Source: Bryopsis sp. KO-2023 (taxonomy: Eukaryota > Chlorophyta > Ulvophyceae > Bryopsidales > Bryopsidaceae). Taken from it: a stretch of DNA of 64,000 nt. Shown here piece by piece: positions 21,052-34,000 of this stretch. The notes under the pieces are model-generated. The model did no database searches. It was given only the letters and a program-made list of their open reading frames with translations, and had not been told where the DNA came from. Numbering within the stretch: position 1 is the first letter of the stretch; each line of letters begins with the position of its first letter. Where the stretch lies: assembly GCA_030272585.1 (NCBI GenBank), contig BSYQ01000009.1, forward strand, positions 4,836,001 to 4,900,000, given 5' to 3'. The position numbers were made by a program, and so were the translations under genes.

Positions 21052-24000
21052 TCACTTATCGAGGTCTGGATACGAATCCTGACTGACATCCATCCCTCCG
21101 CCAGCGGCAGCATTGTTACCATTAGGGAGGGTTTCTCCATTAAAAAGCGCCTCCACATCGACAGGTGCTTCCACATTGTTATTCCCGGTCGCTTCGTCCA
21201 GGAGGCTCTGCTGGGGCTGATTTTCGGGGTAATCCACGGAGGCAGACCTTCGTTCGGTGAAAAAAGTGACACCTCTGGAGTAAGGGGAGTGCGGGGAAAG
21301 CAGAGGTTCGTTGAGACCTCCAGCAGGTGCTACCGGAGCAGTTCCTTTTTCCTCCAAAGCCGGCAGTGGCAAAAATGGAAGGCTGGGTCTCGGGTGTGCG
21401 AACACTTGCCGGCCTGGAGTATTGCAGAAAAAAGAAAATTACAAAAACCAGAATTATTATTGATAAGTAAATGAACAAATAAATAAATAAACTCAGGGGG
21501 AAGGGGAGAACAGAATGAGAAGATGAAGTATAAGAATATCTTATACAAAAATAAAAAAAAAAAGAAATCGGAGAAAAAAAATGGACTTGGAATTTGATTG
21601 CTTCAGAAATAAGAGCGATTTGTGTGTGTGTGTGTGTTTCGAAGAACGAATAACAAATGACGGAGACTTGACATGAACACCTGTTTTGGAAAGATTAAAA
21701 AGAAAAGTAAAAAAAAGTAAAAAAAAAAAACGTACCGAATTCTTTGGAGTCTTCGTCCTCGAGGGTGTTGACTTTTTCTCCGAGGACGAGCGTGGCGTTA
21801 TCTTTTGTGACATCTTTTCGGGTGATGATTCCGACCACCCTGGGCTGATCAGGAATGACGAACAAGTGGCGGAGACCCATCGTCCTGAACAGACGATACG
21901 CACGGGAAAGACTGCAAAAAAAAAGAAAAAAGCCAAAACTCTCAAAAAAAATATAAAAAGAAATAAAAAACCCCTTCAAAATAAGATAAAAAATAATTAA
22001 AAAAATGATGGAGTGGAAAATCATGCAGGGTCACATAATTATCGTGAACCGATATCTCCCCACCACACACATAATGATATATTTATATTTATTTATTTAT
22101 TTATTTTATTATTTTATTTATTATTATTTTATTTTTTTCCTTCCCCCCCCCCCCGCACGCCGATTATCTTGCACAATCAACAGGCTAAACATCTAGGGTC
22201 TGTTCATTTAAAGAAAAGGAAAAAAAAAACAAAAAACAAAGCCCCAGTAAAGCTGACCTGGCATTTGCATTTATGCAGAAGGGGTGCTTCTGAATGAAGG
22301 GTCTCAAATCGATGATGAAAGTTTCCATTTCTTCTGCGGTGAAGGACGACAGGATTCTTTCCTGGTCTTCCTTGGCCCGGATTTTCAACGGCACCTGCTC
22401 CAACCTTTCCAAGACGCTCAGACGCTCGGGTTGGGTGTGAGGAATCATGTCAGCAGTGGCACTGAACGGATTGAACTCCTCCTGGCAAAAAAAGAAAAAG
22501 GAAAATATTAGAAACCAAACGTTTTTCCAGCGGAGTCGTCTTTTAAAACAGAGAGGTGACTTTATTTTTTAATTTTTTTGAAAAGGAAAATACTGGCAAC
22601 GAAACTCATGTGTGTATGTGTATATATATATGTGTGTGTTTGTTTTTTTGAAAAATTTCCCAGAGGAATCTTCTTTCAAGAGAGGGGTAAAAAAAACGAG
22701 GTGATAACTCTGCAATGTGACCTCGTCTGTTTTCGACAAAAATAGAGGACGAAAAATACAAAAAAAAGCCTTTCGTTTTTAAATCAAAAAAAAAAATGCA
22801 TGCCTTTTTAAAGTATCGATGGGTGATCAATCCGGGAGATATATGCATTCATCCATGCAAAACGGAAAAAAAACTGCTTTTTTCTTTCTTTTTATTTATT
22901 TTCTTTCTTTCTTTTTTTTTCTTCTTTCTTTTAATTTTCCTTTTTTTTTGTCCCCCTTACCTCTTGAATGAATCCGACCCTGTTCTGCATCATGCGGAGG
23001 AGCTGAATTCGGGTGACTACCCCCTCCAAGTTGATTCCTTGCCGGTTGACCCCACCTCCGACAGCATCGTTCGTCACTGGGAAAGCCCCATGAGTGGTGT
23101 TTCTCAAAATATGTGCCAATTCAGTCAATTTGACGGCCGGAGGCAAGCACACCATTTCGTCTGACATCAACTCTTTCACTCGCAATTTGTCCTGGATCAT
23201 TCTGAGGTGGTAATCGAAATTATGCTCTTCCTGCAAATCAAAAAAAAAAAAGGGGGGGGGGGGAATCAGTATCTGAATAGTGGTTGACAGAAAGTGCTTT
23301 TTTTTTCTTTTTAATTTGTTTCGGAAAATTTATTTAATGGAACGGTCAGGAGACCTCAGTTGTTTTTCCTCAAGGCAAAAGAAATGAGAAACGGACAAGG
23401 ACCGAAAGAGTGCTGGGAAAAAAATAATAAAAAAATTTTACAGCTACATCTTGCAGGCTTTGCCTGAATTCATACATTGGAAAAATCGAAAATGGTCTGT
23501 TAAAAACAAACAGGCAATTCTTCCATATCTTTTTAGAAACGAGAAAAAAAAAAAGAAAAAAAGGTATTCTTATTCTTCCACACCCTTTCTGAAGGAGATA
23601 TCCCCCCGAAGAAAAAAAAAGCTGTTCTTTCACCCCTGTTTAAACGAAATATCCAACTCACCAGGAATGGAGCCCCACGGATCTCAATATGAGTGTCATA
23701 AATACCCAGTCCAAACGCATCCCCCACTGCTTTTGCACACATGACTGCCACCATGATGGGGACAATCAATTGCAAAGAGCCCGTGGTTTCCATGACTAGA
23801 ACGCATATGGAAATCGTCATTCTGGTGGCACCACCCAGGGAAGCTGCCGACCCGATGATGGCGTAGCATGGCAAGGAAATCCCCTCGAAATTACCATTGG
23901 TGACCTTTTCCAACAGGAAATGGACGACCCTGTCGAATTCATGTTTTTTTTCAAAATAAAAACGACTGTATTCAAAGTTATTCTGATTTTCCCCCCAAGA

Positions 24001-27000
24001 AGAAGAATGCAAAAAATTTTAAAAAACTTACAATTTTAATTTTTTTTTTGTTTGATGTGCGTAATTCGCATATGCAATACACTCAAGAAGAAATACAAAA
24101 AAATTTCAGTCATCATTTAACAAATGGTCCCTGCATTCCCCCCCCAAAAAAAAAAAAAATAAAATAAAAAATAATTGACTTCCAGACCCTTGCTCCGAAA
24201 CGCACATACATACATGTATTTTTTTTTTATTCGTCAAAAATTTAAATACTTTTTTTTTTTCAAATTTATATTTCTAAAAAAGAAATACGAGAGCAAAAAA
24301 ATAGTAAAGCCTTTAAACAAACAAAAACACAAACAAAGTATTTCTTTCTTTTTTTTCAAAATACCTTCCAACAATCCTTCCACCAGAAGCCCCCACCACC
24401 ATGGAGGGGACGAACAACCCAGTAGCAGCACCGACTCCATAAGTCCAGGTCATCAAAACATAGGAATAAACAAAGGTGATGCAAATCAAAGCCATGGTGA
24501 ATTCCCATTCAGGGTGGTTGTCTGGAACGCTCTCCCCCAAATGCATCAACAGTCTCAATGCACTGGTCAGGGGGGTGAAAAAGATTTGTCCGTAAATGCT
24601 GTAGTGATCGTCCTCGCACCAAAGCTGAGGGAAATATTCCAATTCACCACCCCCTTGGTAAAAATGAGCCTGAAAAAAAAAAAAGACAGGGAAAAATTAA
24701 ATTAAATAAGTGAACATGAATAACATGAGTAATGCTATCCTGTAATATTATCTTACAACAATCTTAAACACAGGGATCTTGTTTTGTTTTTTGTAATGTG
24801 CATTGTCTTGGGCCCATATTACTAATTACTACTAAGTCGAGGGGAAAAAAAAATCAAAAAAGCTGTTTTTGTTTTTTTTACTACTTTAGCTTTTTAGCCT
24901 CGATCTAATACATTCGGAAGGGAAAAATACGCCCCCCACCTCCAAAAAAAAAAACAGCAGGAAACCCAGCACCTACATTTCCTGAGGTGTTGAGGTCGTC
25001 TTGATGGGGGTTGAAGTAACTTTTGTCTTTGGGCGTTTTCCCACATGGCGAAATATAGCTCAACCAAAACCCGATCGAGGCCGTCACGAACGCAACCACC
25101 ATCACTTCCACCGTTCGCTTCCATGCAGATTTCACGGGGATGTTTTTGTGCCTCCAACTGGTGATTTTCACGTTCATCCAAACGAAACCGGCCCCCAGCA
25201 GCCCGAAAACAGCACCCATCAGCATGAAAATTGGGATTTCCCAGAAGTAGTAAAACAGGTTGTCTCCATATTTCGCGTAGTTATCCGAGTACAGTCCGAA
25301 ATCTCGATAGCGGCCGAATTTTGCAACGTGAAGGGCATAATCTGGAGATTTGATGGCTTCGACCTGTATGGACGCAAACATGCATTGGAATGAATTCCTG
25401 AGCATATGCACGAGCATGGAGAAATAAAAGAAAACTGAAAAATCACTTCATTAAAGGGGAGAAAAAAAAAAAAAAACATATTGTTTCTTTCTTTCTTTTT
25501 ATCTTCACCTAAAACTGTATCGACTGACACATCTTCACATGACTTGATTTGAATTTGAAATTCAAATTGAAGTTTTTTTTTCTTTTTTTTTTTTAGATGC
25601 TCGGACTTCCTCTTCCTCGAGTTAAGAAAATCCAAAATTTTCGAATTGTAAATTCGACGATTTTTTTTTTCGCTCACCAAAAAATGAAGGGTCAAAACAC
25701 CCATGGATGTGGATAGGAAACCCTTCCACATCACTCCGGTGCTGTAGAAAGAACAGCCCTCTTCGATGGTGAAAAGCAAACCTCCGATAGGAGCTGCAAA
25801 GGCCGTGGCCACACCGGCAGCTGTGCCAATAGCACTAAAATCTCGATGATCCTTTTCCACACAAAAAAACATGTGTTTTTTTGGGGTTGTTTTTTCGAAT
25901 CTTGATGATCTTTTTCCACACAAAAAAACATCTGTTTTGTTTTATTTTTCAAATCTTGATGATCCTTTTCCACACAAAAAAAACATATGTTTTTTGGGGT
26001 TTTTTTTCAATCTTGATGATCCTTTCCGCAGAAACACCACATTTTATTCTATTTTATTTCAAAAAGTTAAATAGATTGGTGCAAATGCAAGCGACTTATC
26101 CATCAAACAGATGCGTTTCAAGCAAAAAATTTTGCTTCGATTAGTGAAAAAATAATAATAACCGCAGCAAAATAGTCCCTCGAGGGATATGCCAAAATAG
26201 TTGGAGTTGATGGTTGAAAAAAAAACAGTTTAAGAGAGAAAGAAGAAAACACACACACACTCCCGTACGTCGTTGTTGTTATTTGCCGTTTATTCATTGC
26301 CCTCTCTTCACAACAACCACTCACCGCATCGTTCCGGAAATATCCTCCCAATCTCCTCCCCGATTTGAATTTGACCTTGTCCCCAAAAATCATGGTGAGA
26401 GTTCTGGAGCCCATTCCACCAAGACCTCCACCGACGATGCCCCCTCCGTGAACGAAGGGACCTTCCTTCCCGGCGATCAGCCCCGAAGAAATGGAAAACA
26501 TGATTCCAATGATTTTTGAAATGAAAGTTTTGACTTGGAGGAGGCCACGGATGTGAACGCCATTCAAGTAGGTCTTCAGCTCGGGAATTCCAGATCCGGC
26601 CGCCAACGGCTGTATAATCAATTATTATTATTAATGGGAATTTTTGGGTGTCTTTATTCAAAGAGGAAGAATATGAAGATGAAACACAATGAAAAAAGAA
26701 ATGAAAGATAGATTTGGGAAATATTATATGCACACATGCATGTATGTGCCCTTTTTCCCCCACACAAATACTCAATGTTTTTCGTTTTCCTGACCTTTTA
26801 TTTTATTTTATTTAGTTTTTTTTCTTTTGTTTTTTTTGGGGGGGGGGGAAGAGGAATGTAACCATACATTCTGAAGTCATAGTGTTTTTTTCTAACGACA
26901 GTAATGGCAGAGACCTGGATGGGAAAAGTAAAATTTCTTTAGCATAGAAAAAAAAAGGGCAAGAAAAAAAATTATATCTTAGAAAAAAAAAAAAAAAGAT

Positions 27001-28502
27001 TTACCTCTATGTAAGACACGAGGGCTCCAGCTATTCCAGCGAGAAAAATAGAAATTCCAGCAAAGGCTATGTATGGAATAAGGGGGCCCCCCTCAACACG
27101 AACTCCATCTTTTATGATAAGATCCGATACTGTTCTGAATTTCATGGTATTGAGGGTCTGAAAGTCCAACCCAACACAAAAAATGCAAAAGCATTTCAAT
27201 AAATTATCAGTAGCTGTCATACTCCCCTTTTTTTTTAAATCAAATGTCGATTCCCAACAAAAAAAAAGCTATTTCGAGCACCACAGATCAAAACACATAC
27301 TTTTCAAGGAAGGTCTTTTGCTTTTATTGTATTTAATTTCTCTTCTCGATAAAATACGTAAGCTCACAATTGTGGGTATAATTTGTATCCACATTTTCAT
27401 ATATATTTTTGAATTTTATTTTAAAGCGGGTGGGGTTCTCTTTCTTATTAAAAAAAAGCAAGGGTGCAATGTGGGGATTTCTAAACATGCCCACCTCAAT
27501 GGAAAAATCCACAAAAAAACCAACAATCCCCATGACCACTCCAATCATGGCTAAAAAAGAAACACAAAAGGAAAACCAATCGATCAGCCCACGCCTAGAG
27601 AATTACAAAAAGGATGCCCAGGAAGTTTCATGTTGAAAAAAAAAGATGAAAAAACGAAAAAATGAAAAAATGAAAACAAAAAACAAACAAGAAATGAAAT
27701 GAACATAAAATTAATCAAACGCACAGATATGTGTGGGCAATGATGATGATGATGATTTTTTTTTTTTTTTTTTTTTTTTTGAGCATTGCTTGAGCCACAG
27801 AAGGGAAAAAATAATTGAAAAATATTAAAGGGTGGGGGGTCCGGGGATCTTGTTTTTTTTTTTTTTTTTTAATGCAGAGTGTTGGGCTCATATTACTAGT
27901 TTTCCACAGTGGATGGGCTGCTTGGGGCGTTCAGCTTCGACGAAGTACAAATAATAAATGAATGAATAATAAATTTATCAATAATGATACAAAAAATTCG
28001 AAAAAACAAAGGGATGAAGGCATGACTGACCTGCTATGAGCCATTTCCACATGTCTGCCTTGTTGTAATCATGGTGTTCTCTGTGAATGTTGATTTCCCT
28101 TTCAAGGTCATTTTCCTGAATTCGATCCACAAAAAACATCTTAAATTCCTCCCATGTTGCAGAAAGGAAAAAAAAAACCCGCAGTATTTGTCATAAGGGC
28201 TAAAAATAAAAAAATAAACTATAAAATAAGAACGAAAAAACGCAGTACTTATCAACAAAAACTGGTCAACTGGTCTGGTCTTTTTTTTCCATCATGAATA
28301 TTGGCGAGCAGTTGAAGAAATCCCTTGCTTCTATGCTGTTTTGTATTTAGCATGAAACAGCCCTGCTCTTTCTGAGTAACGGATTCATATGTAAAAAAAC
28401 AAACAAACTGCGATTCTATGGAATCTGTCGATGTTATGAAAATGACAATTGTTAAAATTATTAGAATTATAAAATCAAATGAATCGAATGACTTGTTGGA
28501 AA

Positions 28503-28534
<32 letters not shown>

Positions 28535-29136
28535 GATGAATGAATGTTTAATTTACATTAGGCAAACTTGCCCAACGAAGGCCGTCCACATCGAGGTGAT
28601 TTAGCCCTGTCCTTAGTAATATAAAATCCAGCCCAACAAAGTCAGCTCTCTCTATAGATATAGATTTTCTTAATTATAATTTTTTACCACAGGGTCATAA
28701 TCCATGCTCTCGAAGCCACCCATTTTCTTCAATTTGGCCAAGGTCTCTTCAGTGTGCTACAAAACCAAAAAAGCCCAAAAAAAAATCAGAAATTAATTTT
28801 CAAAAACACCAAAAAAGAAAAGGAATAAATCAAAAACGAGGGAAGAATGTGAAATGCACACTTGGGGGGGCATTCTTACTTGAAAATACATTCTCAAAAA
28901 ATATTGATAATCGACATGGATTGATTTGTAGCATTTGTTGACTCGATATGATGCGATTCGACATGATGGCTATTTCTTTACTACAGCGAATCAGGGGGAA
29001 AAAATACAAAAGAAAAAAAATAAAGCAAAAGCAACAGTAGACCTTCTCATCGAGGAGAGCCCCATCAGCTCTTCCCATGGCCGCCATGGATTGAGTCCGA
29101 GTGATCATGAATTTCCTCGGACTTGATTCATTGTAT
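21052..29136 (-). CDS. CLC-family chloride/proton antiporter (at least 14 exons, about 960 aa)
   Basis: Exons: 29136-29043, 28756-28688, 28115-28031, 27550-27495, 27157-27005, 26609-26325, 25851-25678, 25363-24977, 24669-24365, 23929-23662, 23230-22961, 22481-22258, 21911-21736 and 21413-21052; every junction is GT-AG and in phase. A possible start is the ATG at 29108, but exon 1 opens in phase 2, so coding may begin further upstream. Diagnostic motifs: anion site GSGIP (about residues 148-152, Ser not Pro, favouring chloride over nitrate), gating Glu in GKEGP (about 190-194), and IEEG with the proton glutamate (about 268-269), which together indicate an exchanger rather than a channel. Two CBS domains follow, the second containing [15 protein letters not shown]. 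The arrangement and motifs match the CLC-6/7 and plant CLC-d group, which acidify or balance charge in endomembranes. The C-terminal 110 residues are unmatched and polar. Confidence 0.93.
24773..24826 (+). repeat. Dispersed repeat, family B, copy 1 (in a CLC intron)
   Basis: Contains GGATCTTGTTTTGTTTTTTG, then GTCTTGGGCCCATATTACTA. It resembles 27843-27900. Both copies lie in introns of the CLC gene in the same orientation. Confidence 0.5.
25841..26027. repeat. Tandem repeat copying an intron-exon boundary of the CLC gene
   Basis: Four units begin near 25841, 25900, 25954 and 26011 (periods 54-59). Each carries a TCTTGATGATCC-like block, a TTTTCCACACAAAAAAACAT block and a poly-T/G stretch. 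On the gene strand the first unit is the real 3' splice site of the exon starting at 25851 (GTGTGGAAAAG|GATCATCGA); the other units repeat the same boundary upstream in the intron with small changes. Confidence 0.85.
27843..27900 (+). repeat. Dispersed repeat, family B, copy 2 (in a CLC intron)
   Basis: GGGATCTTG, a long poly-T run, then GTGTTGGGCTCATATTACTA. See 24773-24826. The variable poly-T length between the conserved blocks suggests a retroposed or slippage-prone element. Confidence 0.5.
28502..28535. repeat. Compound (TC)n(TA)n microsatellite
   Basis: CT repeats run directly into TA repeats inside a CLC intron. Purely simple sequence. Confidence 0.9.
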
Positions 29137-31097
29137 CTGCAGTCAAACAAATACACACACACTCTCATCCACATGCATACATCCTATGACTTACAAAGAT
29201 TCCCAGACAAGCCAAAAATCCATCCAGCGTTTTCCAGTTAAGGATGATTCATACGATGCTTTTAATATTTCTTTTCGCCGGAGGAATGCTGGGTGGGACG
29301 ATTTTTGTCAAAACTGGATGTGATCGTGAACGGAGGAGGGGGCATCATTAGCAGTGACATCCAATATATCGATTTCTGAGTGTTTCTGAACGTGTGCAGT
29401 ATGGCATAAAATGAGCTGTTGCATCAGGGGCAGCACTCTGGTGTCCAGACTGTTAATACTGATCGGTGTTAAAAAAAACAGCAATTGCAAAACAGTGCGG
29501 TACAGCACAGGCAAAGACTTGGACATATATTTCGCATGAATGCAGGGGAATATCAAATCCACCAGTAAAGCATATGAGTCCAGGTTTTTTTTTCAAGTTT
29601 TTTTCCTTCCTGGATTTGCTTGTTTCCTTTCCTAAGGGTGTGAACACCCCCCCCCCCCCCAGCAACCTGTCTGACAAAATAGAAATCCAAATTTTGAAAA
29701 ATCCCCACCCCAAATCGAAAGCTCTGGTGGATTACTGACTGTGGATGTCCGAAGGTCACACTTTTTTTGACCACATGATGCAGGATCACGTGGTAACCGT
29801 GACGTGGTAACGGTGACCATCACGCATTGTTTTTAGTAAATCAAAACAGAAAGGAAAAAGCTACCCCTCCATTTTCGTTCCGACACGGAATGGGAGGAAA
29901 AGTTTCGTGAGGTTCAAACATACGGAAAAAAGTCACGAAACGAACGGAAAACAGCAGGGGGTGGGGGGTGGAGGAGGAGCTGTCGATTCGATCTTTGGAC
30001 GCGAGTGGACTCGCAACATTCTTGTTCCGGGAAAGGAACAAAGCTCCACGGAGCTCGCTTCAAGCAAACCCGTTTCTCGGGAAAAGCATTCAACCGAAAA
30101 CCGTTTGAAAAACCAAGATTCGGGCGAACTTATGGACGTCTTTGGGTAAACTATGGCATTCTCTCTGTTTTCGAAGCCGCCCTTTTCCGACAAGCGAACA
30201 GCACAGCACATACCTTCGTGGTGGAAAAGCGTTCTACAAGCCCCCCCCCCCCCAAAGAAAAAAGAACCAAAAATCTCCTCGTCCAGTTGAGACCACCACA
30301 TTCCGACTCCCTCGTGAATCCAACGAAACAAAGATTCCGGCGCGCGCTCACCTCAACGTTCCCCGCTTCATGGTGGTCGAAGTGGAGGCGTTTGGTGGCT
30401 CAGCAAACGCACGCCCGAGTCCGGCGTGGAATGGTTCAACAGAGGATAGGAATTTGTTTGTTCAGACAGCGCGCGTTTGTGGCGGCGAACGTCACAGGGT
30501 GCAAAGGGAAAAGGAAAAACGTAAGCCGCTGATCATTCCTCGACCGCTGTGATGCCAGGAAAACAAATCGTGCCGCTTGCTGGAGGTCCCATTAGTACGA
30601 TGCCGAAAGCCAGACGAAAGACTTGCGTGGTGGTTTCGGGATTTTTTTTTTCTTTTTTTTCGTCCTTCAAAACCAAGCATCACGTAACCTTTCATTCCAC
30701 GCGGTTCGAGAAAAAAAAAATGCAAGCTTTAAATGACAAAGGATCGTTTTTTTTCAACTCCCAGCGTGACAGGGAGGGTTATTTTCTTGTGATTTCCTGC
30801 ATGTGTTTGGTTGTTGCATGTCCAGTTCAGATTGGGGGCTGAATACATCAGCAAACAAACATAGAAATACACTGTGGAGCAGAACAACCACAGCCGATCG
30901 CTTGGCTTTCTTTTTAGCATTTTGGTAAAGAGAAATGCTTCTCGAGTCTGTCCAAGCAGTCATCAATCCTCTCAACGGTGGTGATAATGAAACGACTCCA
31001 TTAAGAAAGCATTTCTTCAACCCCCCCCCCCCCACAAAAACACACCCTCTGGGATTCACCTGAAACGGCATCTGTTGCATCTGTTTGCCTTCCTTCG
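29137..31097. other. Region between CLC (-) and the SPATA20-like gene (+); 5' exons unresolved
   Basis: These 2 kb separate the first recognised CLC exon from the ATG at 31098. A moderately GC-rich block at about 29880-30700 has open frames on both strands (for example a Pro/Ser-rich minus-strand frame near 30041-29930) and may hold the true 5' exon(s) of the CLC gene, but I could not pair a start codon, phase and donor with confidence. Poly-C tracts lie at 29647-29660, 30239-30254 and 31020-31034. Confidence 0.4.
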
Positions 31098-34000
31098 ATG
31101 AACACGTCCCTGACGATTCTCAGGGGTTTGGTTGCGCTTCGCCCTGCATTTCGCGGCTCGCATCATCGCGCTCTTGGTCGCGTTTCATTCTCATCGGTGA
31201 ATTCACGTTTGGCTGGTTCTGGAACGGTATCCCTTCGACGTACGAAAAGCGTTTTCGTCGTGAAAGCGATGTCTGGCGACGCCGCCGCGCCGCCGAAATT
31301 CACGAACGCGCTCGCCAAAGAAGAGTCGCCGTATTTGTTGCAACACGCACACAATCCGGTGAGGGGCGATTTCACGATTTCGATCGACATCATCGAATTG
31401 TCAGTCATTTGAATAACACAGTTCAATTATTTCGTTATTTTTATTAAAATATATGTACTCGAGATATATATGTGTATACTCCCATGGTGAGGCCTCCAAA
31501 ACAAGAGTGTAACAGAATGTGAAAAAGAATCAAAGAAAATTAATTAACCGATCCAGAAATTTTTGAAAATTTGAAAATTGTTGAATTTGATGCAATATAT
31601 CTTCTTTTTTTTTGTATTCTTTTTTTCTAATTTGTTTTAGAGCGTCCTGTCTGACTGAAATTTTGTCAATGCTTTTGCTACTTGTCGGAAATGATCAGAA
31701 ATGGAATGTTAAAAAGCTATAAATCTATTTAACTATGGAATGTTAAATCTTGTCCATAGTTTTATTTTCTGTTATTTTATTTTCTGTCAGACACTGATGG
31801 GAATCATCATGACTAATCTCAGGTCGATTGGCTGCCATGGGGTCCGGAAGCATTCCAAAAGGCAAAAGACGAGGATAAGCCAATTTTTTTGTCGGTCGGT
31901 TACTCAACATGCCATTGGTGAGTATTTTTGCCTCAAAACCTTGATTTTGTTTGTTATAATTCTGGAATTCACCTTAGTCATGGTGTAATGGACAGTTCCC
32001 ACTGGTATTTCGACAAATGCATCCTGAAACTCGTCTGACTCAGTTTTTGAACAGACAGTTTTTTTAAAATTATTATTGCACTTTCTATCCCTGTGTTTCA
32101 ATTCTGTTTTTGGTTGCTGTGGGTTTCTTCTTCTTTTCTTTTTTTTTTCGGCGAACCCTGAAAATCTCTCGATACAAAAAAGTCGTTTCAGCAGCACGTT
32201 CGTTCTGCGAAAAATCCAGGAAATGAGCAAAAATGAGGTCAAGACAATCTTTGGGACAAGTGTGTAAACAGTTTAAATTCCTGTGTGAATGTAACATCGT
32301 TTCGCTGGAAATGCGCTAGGTGCCATGTTATGGAGCATGAGAGTTTTGAGGATGAATCCACAGCTGAACTGCTCAATGAGAATTTCATCAGCGTGAAAGT
32401 GGATCGGGAAGAACGCCCTGATGTCGACAAAGTATATGTAAGGTTACAGCACATTTCTTTTCTTTCGTTTTCGATGCAAAATAATACTGGGCCCAGTATC
32501 TTTGTTGTTATGGCTGGTCATCCGAGCGGACCTCCCCAGTGTTTACCCTTCTGGTTGTTTTGAAATGAGCTGCATGACTGTCTGGGAAAATCAGATGACG
32601 TACATTCAAGCGATTTCTGGCCGTGGTGGCTGGCCGATGACGGTGTTCCTGACACCGGATTTGAAGCCGATTTATGGGGGCACTTACTTTCCTGGAAAAG
32701 AGAGCTACGGAATGCCCAGTTTCAAGAAGGTTTTGAACAGTGTGGGGGAGGCTTGGTCCAAACAAAGAGACCTGGTTTTGGAGCAGGTGATTTTCTTGAT
32801 TTCAGTATGCAAACAAGGAAACCAGAATTGAAGTTGCGAAACAGTTTCAGTATGGCAAACTGTGGGGCTCTCTTGCATGAGCTCAGGGTAGAATTCAAAA
32901 TTGAGTGCACTTTGTATCCCCCATGCACTTGCATCCGTGCAAGAATATATGTTCATTTTGTGTTTTTCCTCAAAGCAAGCAGAAGATTTGGTAACAGACG
33001 GTGCTTTGTTGTGTTCGATGGGCTTCGCAGCAAGGAAAATGGTGTGTTGTTTGTGCATCTATTTTCCCAGGGTGAGGAAATCATGGCTGAGTTAGCCCAG
33101 GCCGTCGTCCCCGATAAAGCGGAGAAAGATGAGGATGCAGGATTGGCTAGATCTGCGATGGATGGCTGTACTGAAGCCCTGGGGGGAAAATTCGATTCCG
33201 CGCTCGGGGGGTTTGGTGGAGCACCCAAATTTCCCAGACCTTGCGAAATCAATGTCTTGCTTCGACAGTATCTCCGGAAAAAAGTGAGACTGAATCGTGC
33301 CGACATCATTGAATGATGTTTTGCAGTTGCATTGATGAAATCCAATGCTCAGTAGAGATGACGTTGCATGCATGCATGCATGCATGCACATGCATGTATT
33401 TTTAGGTTGAGAACCCGGAAGAAGCCAAGGGAATTCTGCACATGGTAGAATATACACTGGAGAGAATGGCGAATGGGGGAATGTACGATCATTTGGGGGG
33501 TGGATTTCATCGATACAGCGTGGATGAGCATTGGCATGTTCCTCATTTTGAGAAAATGCTGTACGACAACCCTCAAATCGCATTGACCTACTTGAACGCT
33601 TTCCAAATCACTGGAGAGAAGCAATGGGCTGCAGTCGTTCGTGGAATCCTCGACTATCTGAGGAGAGATATGACTCATCCAGAAGGGGGCATATATTCAG
33701 CAGAGGTACTTTGGCGGAAAGAAATTATATTTCTTTTTTCTTTGTTTTGGTGGTTTGGAAAACGCACGTGGGGGGGAAGGAAGGGATTGAGAGTTTTTTT
33801 TTGCCGACTGTTTTTTGTTTTGTTTTTTTTCCATCTAGATTTAATTTTTAGCGAGGTTCCTATTTTTTTTTTCCATTTTCACAAGGCTGTTCGACCTGAC
33901 AGGAATTCAGGAGTGCATCCAGACGGCAAAATTATGTGTTTCAAAATTAACTCCATACACTTTTTCCGGTAATGATATGCTTTTTTTTCTTTCTTTTTTT

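Noticed and set aside
29308-29562. Minus-strand frame ending SSVHDHIQF as the CLC first exon
   Set aside because: It terminates without a donor and its phase does not fit the exon starting at 29136.
30545-30615. Minus-strand peptide GIVLMGPPASGTICFPG resembling a P-loop
   Set aside because: It lacks the Lys of a Walker A motif, stops within a few codons, and no flanking kinase or ATPase sequence was seen; likely chance.
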